A DNA stretch of 64,000 nt, taken from assembly GCF_002564105.1 (NCBI RefSeq), contig NZ_PDBX01000001.1, forward strand, positions 5,502,619 to 5,566,618, read 5' to 3'. Numbering within the stretch: the first letter of the stretch is position 1; each line of letters opens with the position of its first letter. The DNA comes from Collimonas sp. PA-H2. GTDB taxonomy: Bacteria; Pseudomonadota; Gammaproteobacteria; Burkholderiales; Burkholderiaceae_D. The notes beneath the pieces are model-generated. The model was not told the DNA's origin. It made no database searches and worked only from the letters and a program-made list of their open reading frames with translations. Shown one piece after another: positions 10,145 through 19,111 of this stretch. Position numbers and translations under genes: made by a program.

Positions 10145-10164
10145 CGTTGGTCAGAATGGTCTAG

Positions 10165-12626
10165 TTAGGCGGAAAAGATAAACGATCCGTCGGGGTCGTG
10201 CCCGCCTTGGGTTGGGAGCAATACCTTGCGATCCAAGTTCTTCGGCCCCGGCAGACTATGCGAAGCCGCATGCGCCACATAAGCGCCGTTAGTGCCCTTC
10301 TCGATTCCGCCTGCATTGAACTTGGTGTAACTGCCGCCGCCATTGATCACCAGTTCCTCCTTGGCGGTAATGGTGATGCGGTCAGCGGTCTGAGTGATGT
10401 TGAGCTTCGCCAGAATATTGATGCTGTCTGTAAGCGCCTGGACGTCGATGTCGCCGGCGGCCGCCACCATCTTGATGCCCGTCTTTTGCACAAACAAACG
10501 GAAGGTATTCCTGATGCTGGCGAACCAGCTATCGCCGCTGGCAATGGACAAGCTCTTGCCGGTCGTAATGGCCGTGTGCTGGTCGCTTGCGATATGGGTG
10601 CTGCCGCTGGTGGTGGTTTCGATACCGGCAGGACTGGCCAGAACAAGGTGCGGTTGTGACAGCTCCGGGAAACTACCCTCTGCACCTCCGCCCTGCCCCT
10701 TGATCGCATCGTTCTGCGCTTTCAAGGTTTGCGCGACATCGGCCTGCTGTCCCTGTTTCTCCTGCGCCCCAGCCTGCTGCGCCGCATCGGCCAGCGACTC
10801 GTGCTGGTCGCGCGCAGCGGTCAGCCTTCTGACTGTCTCGCCCATGTCCTTGATGTGCGCAGCAGCGTTGTTTCTGGCCTCGGTAGTGATCAACATCCCC
10901 TTGGCCGCACGCGCCACGCCATGACCGTCTGTCCTCAGTTCCCAGCCGTCGCCCCGCGCATCCTTGCGCCCCGCATTGTCTTCGATGCGGCTGATGCTGC
11001 CCAGACTCAGCTGGCTATGCTGGTGATCGCTTTTCAGCTGGGCCTGGATTTTGCCGTTGGTGTCGTCCAGCACCAGGTGGTTGCTTCTCCCTCCTGGCTG
11101 ATTACCGCCGTTGGGCGTCAGCTCACGGCTTCTAAAACCCATCAGCGACTGCTGGGTCGCCAGCTTCCAGGGCGGCATGTTGCGCTGGTTGTAGACGCTG
11201 CCGGTGACGATGGGGCGGTCGGGATTGCCATCGAGCCATTGCACCAGGCATTCTGAGCCGACGCGCGGGATAGATTTAGCGCCCAGTTCGCCGCCAGCCC
11301 AGGCACTCGCAACCCGCACCCAGGCGGAGCTGCGTTCATCGTTGTTGCCGATGCGGTCCCAGTGGAACTGGACACGGATGCGGCCGTATTCGTCGTATGG
11401 ACGCTGCCCTGACCGGAAGGACCGACTACCGTGACGGTTTGCGGCGACAGGATCTTGGTGTTGACGCTATGGAAATTACGACCCGGACGCCAGGGGATCG
11501 TCTTGCGCAGGCAGGTCAGCTCGTTGCGGTACTCGGCCTTTTGATCTGCCTGCTGCAGATAGTTGTTGCTGGCGATGTGGTGGACCGAGATGATCAGGAA
11601 TTCATTCTTGCCGGCTTCTTCATGGCTGGCAAACGGGCTGGAAGAGAAATGGCCGGTCAGGCGGTACCAGCGACCAGGCAGCACATAGCGGTTATTACCC
11701 GCCGCTTCAAAGTGTTTACCCGCGGCTTCGATCTCTTCCATGTGCAGGCGCGACAGTTTATCTGCATCCTGAGCACCTTTGACGCCGTAAGCGCCGGCAT
11801 ATTCATAGGATTCGACATCGAGCACATTGCCCTGCTTGTTCAGGGTCGGCACGCCGGCATTGATCGGCACCGGGCTCTTGAAGTTGAAACCGGACAGCGA
11901 CACCGAACCGGGGACGATCTGGCGCACCGGGGAGAACTCGCCAATACCATCTTCTTCGAAGGCGCCGCCATGGCGCTGGAAGCGGATCTCTTCGCCGCCG
12001 TCGATCGCTGCGGCCTGGGTGGAGTCATCGGTGATGACCAGCTTGTGGCCCTTGTCCGTGTGCTCGTAGTAGTACAGCAAGCCGGCGGCTTCCAGCCGGC
12101 GATGGACATAGTTATGGTCGCTTTCGTCGAACTGGATGGCGTCCGTCATGACAGGATCGGTACCGCTGACGCGATAGTCCCAGTCGGGTAATGTGCCGTA
12201 GTCGGCGCAGATGCTGTCGATCTGTTCGCGCAGGGTCTTGCCGTGGAAGATGTAGTTATCCTTGCGCAGACGCAGGTACTGGGTCCAAGGGCCTAGCTTG
12301 GCCTGGTAGAAGGTGATATTGCCGTCGGTGCGCGAGAGGCGAAACTCGAAGCAATATCCTGTGAAATGGCGCAGGCTGCCGTCCGCTCTAACTAATTCTA
12401 CGCAGAACAGCTTGCCTTGCAGATCCTTCAGGGCCAGTTCAGCGTCATCGGACAATAATTCCACGGTGTACTCAAAATCGCGCGACAGGCTTTCGACGGC
12501 GTTGAGCTTGTTCACCAGCAGTTGCGCGTGCGGGCCGTCGTCGTGGGGGAAGGACAACCGAAGGATGCGCTTGTTCTGGCGGCCGTTGATAAGGCTTTGC
12601 AAAGTCTGGATGACATTATTGCTCAT
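10165..12626 (-). pseudogene. vgrG: type VI secretion spike protein VgrG, one apparent frameshift
   Basis: The N-terminal frame (from ATG 12626, SD AGGA) encodes the gp27-like part with FDESDHNYVHRRLEAAGLLY and reaches the gp5-like OB fold at VVGPSGQGSVHT. The expected DEYGRIRVQFHWDRIGNND follows only after adding one base near 11394-11396. The second frame then continues to 10165 through WVRVASAWAGG, GNPDRPIVTGSVYN and a DUF2345-type C-terminal beta region. A repaired protein would be about 820 residues. VgrG trimers form the puncturing tip of the type VI machine and carry effectors. No other type VI structural gene is in the window, so this is an orphan vgrG-effector island. Confidence 0.85.
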
Positions 12627-12848
12627 GCGGTATTCCTATGGCAGCACAATATTTCACAAGGGAAATAAACAATGTGATTTTAACAAACTTCTGCGAACTA
12701 GGGATTGCTATGTTTCATCGCTAGACACAATGCAATAGCACCTACCCCTGGCACCAATGACAACAATATCATTTAAGCAATAATACTGTCATCATTTTAC
12801 TGGCGAAGCAACAGCTCGGAACAGGTCTTCTATGTGATTTGCTGATCT

Positions 12849-13550
12849 TTAAGCGATCAATTGCTGACGCCATGCGCAAGGCGTAGCGCCGTGCAGATGA
12901 ACCTGCTCGACCGAGGTCAGTTCCTCGCGACTGCAAAGGGAAATCGCGAAACCTTGCTGCGACCAGTTCCGCGCATGCCAGCCAGGTCCTGACTGCAAGC
13001 GCAGGCCGCCAACCACAAGCTCAGGCGATACGACATCTGCGCCCTGATTTGACATCAGCTTATACAGCGCTTCCTTAGCGCTCCACAGGGCATAAAACGT
13101 CTCTACCCTTTCGGCATCAGGACGCCCGGATAACCAGTTGCTCTCCGCAGAGGAAAAAGCGCTGCGGGCAAGCGCCTCGACGTCGCGCCCGCTATCCAGC
13201 GCTTCTATATCGATGCCGACAGGCGTATCGGCGCTGGTCGCACAGGCGACCCAGCCGCGGCTGTGCGACAGACTGAACTGTGGCATCACCGGGCAAGCGA
13301 CCGGCAAGCGCAGCTGCGGCGCCCTGCCCTGGCGTTCGATGAGCTCGACCGCCTCGAATGCGATGCCGGCCAGCTGTGCGACCGCAAAGCGCAGCAGGAT
13401 CCGCCCCAGCAGGAATTCGCGCTGGCGCAGCGGCCGCAAAAAGCGCCGGTAGCGCAGCAGTTCGGGCTCGCTCAGGCAGGCCAGAAAGCGGTCGCAGTCG
13501 GCATCGGCCAATGCATTCGCATCGAGCAGCCAGATGACGGCGGATCGCAC
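12849..13550 (-). CDS. 4'-phosphopantetheinyl transferase (Sfp type) of the aryl polyene cluster
   Basis: Activates acyl carrier proteins by moving phosphopantetheine from CoA to their serine. The signature residues are present: VGIDIE with the Mg-binding Asp and Glu, and WSAKEALYK. I place the start at a GTG at 13550, preceded by GAGGTC, just after the ketosynthase stop at 13559. This gives 233 residues, normal for the Sfp type. The frame is open further upstream, but that part overlaps the ketosynthase and is unlikely to be used. It is the last gene of the operon and would serve the two carrier proteins at 28470-29010. Confidence 0.88.
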   Translation of the reverse strand: MRSAVIWLLDANALADADCDRFLACLSEPELLRYRRFLRPLRQREFLLGRILLRFAVAQLAGIAFEAVELIERQGRAPQLRLPVACPVMPQFSLSHSRGWVACATSADTPVGIDIEALDSGRDVEALARSAFSSAESNWLSGRPDAERVETFYALWSAKEALYKLMSNQGADVVSPELVVGGLRLQSGPGWHARNWSQQGFAISLCSREELTSVEQVHLHGATPCAWRQQLIA

Positions 13551-13558
13551 GGCCGACC

Positions 13559-14812
13559 TCAATCCAGGCGTTTGAAAATCAGCGAAGTGTTGATGCCGCC
13601 AAACGCAAAATTGTTCGACATCACATACTCGCATTGCAGCTCGCGGCCCTGGTCGACAATGTAGTCCAGCTCGGCGCATAGCGGGTCGAGCTGCTGCAGG
13701 TTGATGGTCGGCGCGAACCAGCCGCTGCGCATCATCTCGATGCTGACCCAGGCTTCCAGCGCGCCGCAGGCGCCCAGCGTGTGGCCGGTGTAGCTCTTCA
13801 GCGAACTGATGGCGGTGTTGCCCGCGAACACGGCGGCGGTGGCGTGCGATTCGGCGATGTCGCCCTGCTCGGTGCCGGTGCCATGGGCGTTGATGTAGCC
13901 GATGGCCGAGGCCGGCAAGCCGGCATCCGCCAGCGCCAGCGTCATCGCAATCTGCATGGTGTCGGCGTTCGGATGGGTGACGTGGCAGCCGTCGCTATTG
14001 GTGCCGAAGCCGACGATTTCGGCATACATCCTGGCGCCTCTGGCGCGCGCATGTTCGAAGTCTTCCAGGATCAGCGTCCCCGCGCCCTCGCCGATCACCA
14101 GGCCATCGCGGCTGCGGTCGAACGGGCTCGGCGTCATGGCCGGCGTATCGTTGCGGATGCTGGTGGCAAACAAGGTATCGAACACCGCGGCTTCGGTGGC
14201 GCACAATTCCTCGGCGCCGCCGGCCACCATCACTTGCTGGCGGCCGCCGCGTATCGCTTCGTAGGCATAGCCTATGCCCTGGCTGCCGGAGGTGCAGGCG
14301 CTGGAAGTGGTGATAACGCGGCCGGTGATGCCGAAAAACACGCCGATATTGACCGGCGCCGTATGCGCCATCATCTTGATATAGGTAGTGGCGTTGATGC
14401 CGCGGGTGCTGCGCTCTTCCATCATGCGGCCGAAATCGCCGATCGCCGCCGGGGTGCCGGCGGAAGAACCGTAGGCGACCCCGCAAGCGCCGCTTTTCAG
14501 TAGCGGATCGTCGATCAGGCCGGCATCGATCAAGGCCAGCTCGCTGGCGCGGGTAGCCATCAGCGCCACCCGGCCCATGCTGCGGGTAGTCTTGCGGTTA
14601 TAGCGTTCCGACAGGGAAAACTCGGCGGCAGGCGCACCCAGCTGGGTGTTCAAGCCGTCGTAGTCGGCCCACTCATGCATGCGCACGACGGCGTTGCGAT
14701 AGCTGCCTAGATGGGCGCGGATGGCATTCCAGTCGTTGCCGATCGGGCTGATGCCGGCCATGCCGGTCACCACCACCCGACGCGCTGTTGAAGCATGCAT
14801 AATGTCATTCAT
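13559..14812 (-). CDS. beta-ketoacyl-ACP synthase (FabF-like) of the aryl polyene cluster
   Basis: A 417-residue ketosynthase that condenses malonyl-ACP with the growing aryl chain. The catalytic triad is intact: Cys173 in SSACTSGSQG, the first His in NAHGTGTEQGD and the second in SYTGHTLGACGALE. It is the second of two complete ketosynthases in the operon (the other at 16061). The start overlaps the ketoreductase stop by 4 bp. In characterised aryl polyene systems one ketosynthase pairs with a chain-length-factor-like partner, and the gene at 29769 is a candidate partner. Confidence 0.92.
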   Translation of the reverse strand: MNDIMHASTARRVVVTGMAGISPIGNDWNAIRAHLGSYRNAVVRMHEWADYDGLNTQLGAPAAEFSLSERYNRKTTRSMGRVALMATRASELALIDAGLIDDPLLKSGACGVAYGSSAGTPAAIGDFGRMMEERSTRGINATTYIKMMAHTAPVNIGVFFGITGRVITTSSACTSGSQGIGYAYEAIRGGRQQVMVAGGAEELCATEAAVFDTLFATSIRNDTPAMTPSPFDRSRDGLVIGEGAGTLILEDFEHARARGARMYAEIVGFGTNSDGCHVTHPNADTMQIAMTLALADAGLPASAIGYINAHGTGTEQGDIAESHATAAVFAGNTAISSLKSYTGHTLGACGALEAWVSIEMMRSGWFAPTINLQQLDPLCAELDYIVDQGRELQCEYVMSNNFAFGGINTSLIFKRLD

Positions 14813-15588
14813 GCCATGCCCCCATTCACCGAGATCACCTGGCGCGTGATATAGGCTGCATCCGGATGCAGCAGGAAAGCCACGGTCGCCGCCACTTCCT
14901 CCGGCTTGCCGACCCGGCGCGCAGGAATCATCTTGAGCGCTTCGTCCAGCGGCACGTCATCGATCATGTCGGTTTCTATCAGCCCCGGCGCCACGCAGTT
15001 GACCGTGATGTTGCGCTTGGCCAGCTCGATCGCCAGCGCCTTGGTGGCGCCGATAATGCCGGCTTTGGCGGCGCTGTAGTTAACCTGGCCACGGTTGCCG
15101 ATCAGTCCGGACACCGAAGCCAGCGTCACGACGCGGCCAGCCGCGCGGCGCTGCACCAGCGGCATCACCAGCGGGTTGAGCACGTTGTAGAAACCGTCCA
15201 GGTTGGTCTTCAGCACCAGGTCCCAGTCCTCGCCCGGCATCGCCGGGAACGCATTGTCGCGCGCGACACCGGCATTGCACACCACGCCGTAATAACAACC
15301 GTGCTGCTCAATGTCGGCCAGCAGGATATCCGCCGTGGCCTGGCGCTCGCCTATGTCGAACTGCAATACGCGCGCCTGCACGCCCAGCTCGCGCACCGTC
15401 TGCGCCACCGCATCGGCGGCGGCGCGCTGCTGATGGCAGTGCAGGACGATATCGTAGCCGTCGCGCGCCAGCCGCAAGGCGATGGCCTTGCCGATGCCGC
15501 GGCTTGAACCGGTCACCAGCACGGTTTTATTCAAGCCGGCAAGCGGGGCCACAGCCGGACCTGCGGCAATTTTCAAATCCGACGTCAT
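14809..15588 (-). CDS. 3-oxoacyl-ACP reductase (FabG-like SDR) of the aryl polyene cluster
   Basis: A 259-residue short-chain dehydrogenase that reduces the ketone after each extension using NADPH. The cofactor motif VTGSSRGIGKAIA, the CNAGVARDN motif, the catalytic Ser in ASVSGLIG and YSAAKAG with Tyr and Lys are all visible. It overlaps the dehydratase upstream and the ketosynthase downstream by 4 bp each, so the trio is translationally coupled. Confidence 0.93.
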   Translation of the reverse strand: MTSDLKIAAGPAVAPLAGLNKTVLVTGSSRGIGKAIALRLARDGYDIVLHCHQQRAAADAVAQTVRELGVQARVLQFDIGERQATADILLADIEQHGCYYGVVCNAGVARDNAFPAMPGEDWDLVLKTNLDGFYNVLNPLVMPLVQRRAAGRVVTLASVSGLIGNRGQVNYSAAKAGIIGATKALAIELAKRNITVNCVAPGLIETDMIDDVPLDEALKMIPARRVGKPEEVAATVAFLLHPDAAYITRQVISVNGGMA

Positions 15589-16064
15589 TCAGTACTTCCT
15601 TCTAGAAAAACAGCCGCATCGACCGGCTGGAATACGGTAATCGTGGCGCTCGCCAGTTGCTGCGTACTGGTACTGGCGCGGATATGGCATTCGAACGAGC
15701 CGATGCCATTGTCCGCCTGCAGCAGCCTGTGCACCTGCACCTGCAATACGCTGCCTATGGCAAACTCGGCGCAGGCGGCTTCGTAGCGCCGGGTGCCCAG
15801 CAGGAAGCCGATCTTGACTTCCTCGCCGCGCTGCTGGGCTGTATAGCCGGCATAGGCAGCGATCGCCTGCGCCATATACTCGACGCCGACCCAGGCCGGC
15901 ACGCCGTGCTGCCGGCAAAACAGGCTGTCGGCGCGGATTGTCACCTCAGCCAGCAGCTCTTCGGCGCCGGCGTGCAGCAGGCGATCCAGCAACACCATGG
16001 TGCCGGAATGCGGCAGCAAGGTGCGGATATCCAGGTTTTCAAACGCCGTCAGTTGATCCATCAT
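15585..16064 (-). CDS. hotdog-fold 3-hydroxyacyl-ACP dehydratase of the aryl polyene cluster
   Basis: A 159-residue single hotdog domain. The start DIRTLLPHSGTMVLLDRLL and the helix segment VPAWVGVEYMAQAIAAYAGY match the FabA/FabZ-like dehydratases of aryl polyene operons (E. coli ApeP type). It removes water from the 3-hydroxyacyl chain to make each trans double bond of the polyene. It overlaps both neighbours by 4 bp. A second dehydratase domain is fused to the ligase at 25930, which fits the two-dehydratase design known for these systems. Confidence 0.87.
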   Translation of the reverse strand: MMDQLTAFENLDIRTLLPHSGTMVLLDRLLHAGAEELLAEVTIRADSLFCRQHGVPAWVGVEYMAQAIAAYAGYTAQQRGEEVKIGFLLGTRRYEAACAEFAIGSVLQVQVHRLLQADNGIGSFECHIRASTSTQQLASATITVFQPVDAAVFLEGSTE

Positions 16065-17248
16065 TCACGTCCCAACAGCAGGCTGGCATTGGCGCCGCCA
16101 AAGGCAAAGGAGTTGCTCAGTGCCCAGCGCATGGGCCGGCCTAGCCTGGCCCCCAGCGGCTGCAGATTGAGCTGCGGTAGTTGCGCATCGGCCATGCCGT
16201 CCCATAAATGCGGCGGCAGGCAGCCCTGCGGATTACTGTCTTGCATCGCCAGCCAGCACAAGCCCGCCTCCACCGCGCCGGCGGCGCCCAAGGCATGGCC
16301 GGTGAATGGCTTGGTCGAACTGAGCGCTACCCGGTCGCCGAACAAGGCGGCGATCACGCGGCCTTCCATGGCGTCGTTCTGCACCGTCGCCGTGCCATGC
16401 AAGTTGATGTAGTCGCATTGCGCCGGCGCCAGGCCGGCGCGCGCCAGCGCCTGTTCGATGGCGCTCCTGGCGCCGTTGCCGGACGGATCGGGTGCCGAAA
16501 TATGATAGCCGTCGGAAGACTCGCCCCAGCCGCGCAGGCTGACCGTCGCCTCTGCCTTGGTCATCAAGAACAGTGCGGCGCCCTCGCCGATATTGATGCC
16601 GTTACGATTAGCGCTGAAGGGATTGCAGCGGGCGACGCTGACCGATTCCAGCGCGGCAAAGCCGGCCACGGTGAACGCGCACAGCGAATCGACGCCGCCG
16701 CTCAGCACGGCGTCGCAGATGCCCATGTTCAGCAGGCGGGCTGCGCTCGCCATTGCCTTGCTGCTCGATGCACAGGCGCTGGAATGCACATATGCCGGGC
16801 CGCTGACGCCCAGTTCGGCGGCCAGCATGGCCGCCGGCGACGCCATTTCCTGCTGCGCATAGCTGAAATCCACAGGAAAGCCGCCGTTTGCCCGGCGATA
16901 GTGGAAAGCCGCCTCGGTCTGGGCGATGCCGGAAGTGCTGGTGCCGAGCACGATCGCCACCCGGTGCGCGCCGAAGCGCTGGATGGCGGCGTCGACCTGC
17001 GGCCGTATCTGCGCCAGCGCGGCCAACGCCAGCTGGTTATTGCGGCTGCGGTGATGCAGAGGCAGGCTCTCGATATCAGGCAAGATACCTGGCAAAATCG
17101 CGTCCACACAACCCAGCGCCAGCTCCCGCTGCGGCGAATGGCGGCGCGTCATGGCGACGCCGCTATCGCCGGCGAACAGGCGGCCGCTGATCCCGGCGTG
17201 GGTATCGCCGAGCGCGCAGATCATGCCGAGTTGATTGAGATAAACCAT
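16061..17248 (-). CDS. beta-ketoacyl-ACP synthase of the aryl polyene cluster
   Basis: A 395-residue ketosynthase with a complete catalytic triad: Cys159 in HSSACASSSKA, His in NLHGTATVQND and His in FTGHALGAAGAVEAG. It is shorter and more diverged than the FabF-like copy at 13559. The start lies 2 bp after the DUF3261 stop. In the E. coli system the two ketosynthases act at different points of priming and elongation, and which copy does what here cannot be read from sequence. Confidence 0.9.
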   Translation of the reverse strand: MVYLNQLGMICALGDTHAGISGRLFAGDSGVAMTRRHSPQRELALGCVDAILPGILPDIESLPLHHRSRNNQLALAALAQIRPQVDAAIQRFGAHRVAIVLGTSTSGIAQTEAAFHYRRANGGFPVDFSYAQQEMASPAAMLAAELGVSGPAYVHSSACASSSKAMASAARLLNMGICDAVLSGGVDSLCAFTVAGFAALESVSVARCNPFSANRNGINIGEGAALFLMTKAEATVSLRGWGESSDGYHISAPDPSGNGARSAIEQALARAGLAPAQCDYINLHGTATVQNDAMEGRVIAALFGDRVALSSTKPFTGHALGAAGAVEAGLCWLAMQDSNPQGCLPPHLWDGMADAQLPQLNLQPLGARLGRPMRWALSNSFAFGGANASLLLGRE

Positions 17249-17250
17249 GT

Positions 17251-17886
17251 CTATGGCGCCGCGGGAGCTGCGTTAGTTGCCGGACTGGCCGGTGCATCGT
17301 CGGCCGCGTCGCTGACCGAATCGATCGTCAGGCGATAGTGATAACGCAGATTGTTCAATTCCATCTTGCCGCTCCAGGGCGCCGTCTTGCTGTCCGAACT
17401 ATAGTTGATGACCATCACCGGCTCACCCTGCAGCGACAGGGTGCGCGTCAAACCTTGCTGCTGGATGTCCCAGCCGGCCGGCAGCGCCGCACGGATTGCC
17501 GCCAGCGGCCACAAGGTCAGTTGGCTGTCTTCCAGCACGTCCTCCGCCCGTACCTGGGACGGCAGCATCGGATGACGCCAGGATTGCAAGGTTTCGCCAT
17601 CATAATGCAAGGTCAGGACGCGCTGGCCGAAAGCCAGTCCGACCATATTGAATTGCTGCTGGTCGATCTCCAGCGCGGCATCCAGCTGGTCGGTACGGCC
17701 ATTGCGCTCCACCGTCAGATGCTGCTGCAGGCTGATATTGGCGCCCAGCGTCGCCGGCGCCAGCTTCAGTCCAAGCCGGGCCGGCGCCTGGCTGGCCGGC
17801 TGCGTCGTACAGGCAGCCAGCAGCAGCGCGCTCAGCGGCAAGCCGAGCCAGCGCCAGCCGGCAAGCTGAAAGCAGCCTAGCTGCAT
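17251..17886 (-). CDS. DUF3261 lipoprotein of the aryl polyene cluster
   Basis: A 211-residue lipoprotein with a signal peptide and lipobox LLAAC (Cys at about residue 26). The mature part is a beta-rich domain of the DUF3261 type that is typical of aryl polyene operons. Function is unknown but it probably helps place or transfer the pigment lipid at the outer membrane, together with the LolA-like protein and exporter. The ATG follows a strong GGAGG inside the 3' end of the flavoprotein gene, which it overlaps by 10 bp. The C-terminus is Ala/Pro-rich. Confidence 0.8.
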   Translation of the reverse strand: MQLGCFQLAGWRWLGLPLSALLLAACTTQPASQAPARLGLKLAPATLGANISLQQHLTVERNGRTDQLDAALEIDQQQFNMVGLAFGQRVLTLHYDGETLQSWRHPMLPSQVRAEDVLEDSQLTLWPLAAIRAALPAGWDIQQQGLTRTLSLQGEPVMVINYSSDSKTAPWSGKMELNNLRYHYRLTIDSVSDAADDAPASPATNAAPAAP

Positions 17887-19109
17887 ATTTCCTCCAGTGT
17901 ATTGAGGCGACGCTTGCTCTCCTTGACATACGGATTGCTCTCGTCCCAGGCATAGCCGGCCAGGATGGCGGCGATCATGCGGCGCACCTCCGGCTGCTGA
18001 CCTTCATAAAAGATCACTTTCTGGAAGCCGCCGGCATACCAGGATTCGACAAAAGTGCGGAAAGCGTCCACGCCCTTTTTCAATGGTATTGCATATTCCT
18101 TCTCCCAATCGACGGCTTCGCCGGCAGACTGGCGCTGCAAGGCAGCGGCGGCCAGGCTGGCCGACTTGACGGCGATCGTCACGCCGGAAGAAAACACCGG
18201 ATCGAGGAACTCGCCGGCATTGCCCAGCAAGGCATAGCCTTTGCCCCACAGGGACTTGACATTGGCTGAATAGCCGACGATCTGGCGCGCCGGCGTATCC
18301 CAGCGAGCATTTTTCAGCAACTCGCGCGAGGCCGGGTCCTGCATCACCAGTTCCTGCAGGCGCTCGGTTTCACTGCCCTTGAACTGCTCCAGGAACTTGG
18401 TTTCCGCCACCACGCCGATAGAACAGCGGCCGCCGGCAAATGGAATCAGCCAGTACCAGACGTTGCAATGCTCCGGATGGACCGTGATGCGGATCTTGTT
18501 GCGGTCGAATCCGCCGGCGGCGACGCCATCCTCGATATGCGTGAAAATCGCGCCGCGCACTGGAAAATTGGACGGCGTTTCCAGTTGCAGCAGTTTCGGC
18601 AGAACACGGCCAAAACCGCTGGCGTCCAGCACAAAGCCGGCTTCCACGATGTATTCGCTGCCGTCGACGTGACGTACGGTGACGCGCGGCTTCGCTCCTT
18701 CTTGATCGAATGCCGTGACCGTGTGCTGGTAACGCACTTCGGCGCCCTGGCGTTCGGCTTCATTCGCCAATACCTGGTCGAAATGAGCGCGCTGCACCTG
18801 GAAGGTGGTGCCCCAGCCGGCTGAATGCTTGTCGCGGAAATCGAAATCGGTATAGCGTTCGCCGCGCACAAAGGCGGCGCCGTTCTTGTACTGGAAACCG
18901 GCCTCCACCACTGCCTTCAGCATGCCGGCTTGTTCCAGGTATTCCATGCTTTGCGGCAGCAGGCTTTCGCCGATGCTGAAACGCGGGAATTGTTCGCGCT
19001 CCAGCACCAGGACCTGGCGCCCTTGCTTCAACAGCAAGGCTGCCGCCACCGCTCCGGCCGGACCGGCGCCGATGACCAGAACATCACATTGCTCAACTCT
19101 TGTATGCAT
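17877..19109 (-). CDS. FAD-dependent oxidoreductase, halogenase-like, of the aryl polyene cluster
   Basis: A 410-residue flavoprotein of the tryptophan halogenase / geranylgeranyl reductase superfamily. The Rossmann motif VLVIGAGPAGAVAAA (residues 11-25) binds FAD, and FPRFSIGESLLP follows at 41-52. Residues 218-223 read WYWLIP, matching the WxWxIP signature used to recognise flavin-dependent halogenases, and Lys75 in FQYKNGAAF lies where halogenases keep their essential lysine. Flexirubins and xanthomonadins can be halogenated, so ring halogenation is possible. Hydroxylation or another redox step is the alternative. No separate flavin reductase gene is in the cluster. Confidence 0.8.
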   Translation of the reverse strand: MHTRVEQCDVLVIGAGPAGAVAAALLLKQGRQVLVLEREQFPRFSIGESLLPQSMEYLEQAGMLKAVVEAGFQYKNGAAFVRGERYTDFDFRDKHSAGWGTTFQVQRAHFDQVLANEAERQGAEVRYQHTVTAFDQEGAKPRVTVRHVDGSEYIVEAGFVLDASGFGRVLPKLLQLETPSNFPVRGAIFTHIEDGVAAGGFDRNKIRITVHPEHCNVWYWLIPFAGGRCSIGVVAETKFLEQFKGSETERLQELVMQDPASRELLKNARWDTPARQIVGYSANVKSLWGKGYALLGNAGEFLDPVFSSGVTIAVKSASLAAAALQRQSAGEAVDWEKEYAIPLKKGVDAFRTFVESWYAGGFQKVIFYEGQQPEVRRMIAAILAGYAWDESNPYVKESKRRLNTLEEICS

Positions 19110-19111
19110 TA

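Larger units (their letters stand above)
5890..10160. other. AT-rich accessory island (probable horizontal transfer)
   Basis: Base composition drops clearly from about 5900 to 10150, with many A/T runs and AAA, AAT and ATT codons, compared with the GC-rich flanks. The stretch holds the effector, candidate immunity genes and a membrane protein next to vgrG. The composition change is visible by eye. Horizontal acquisition is an inference. Confidence 0.7.
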
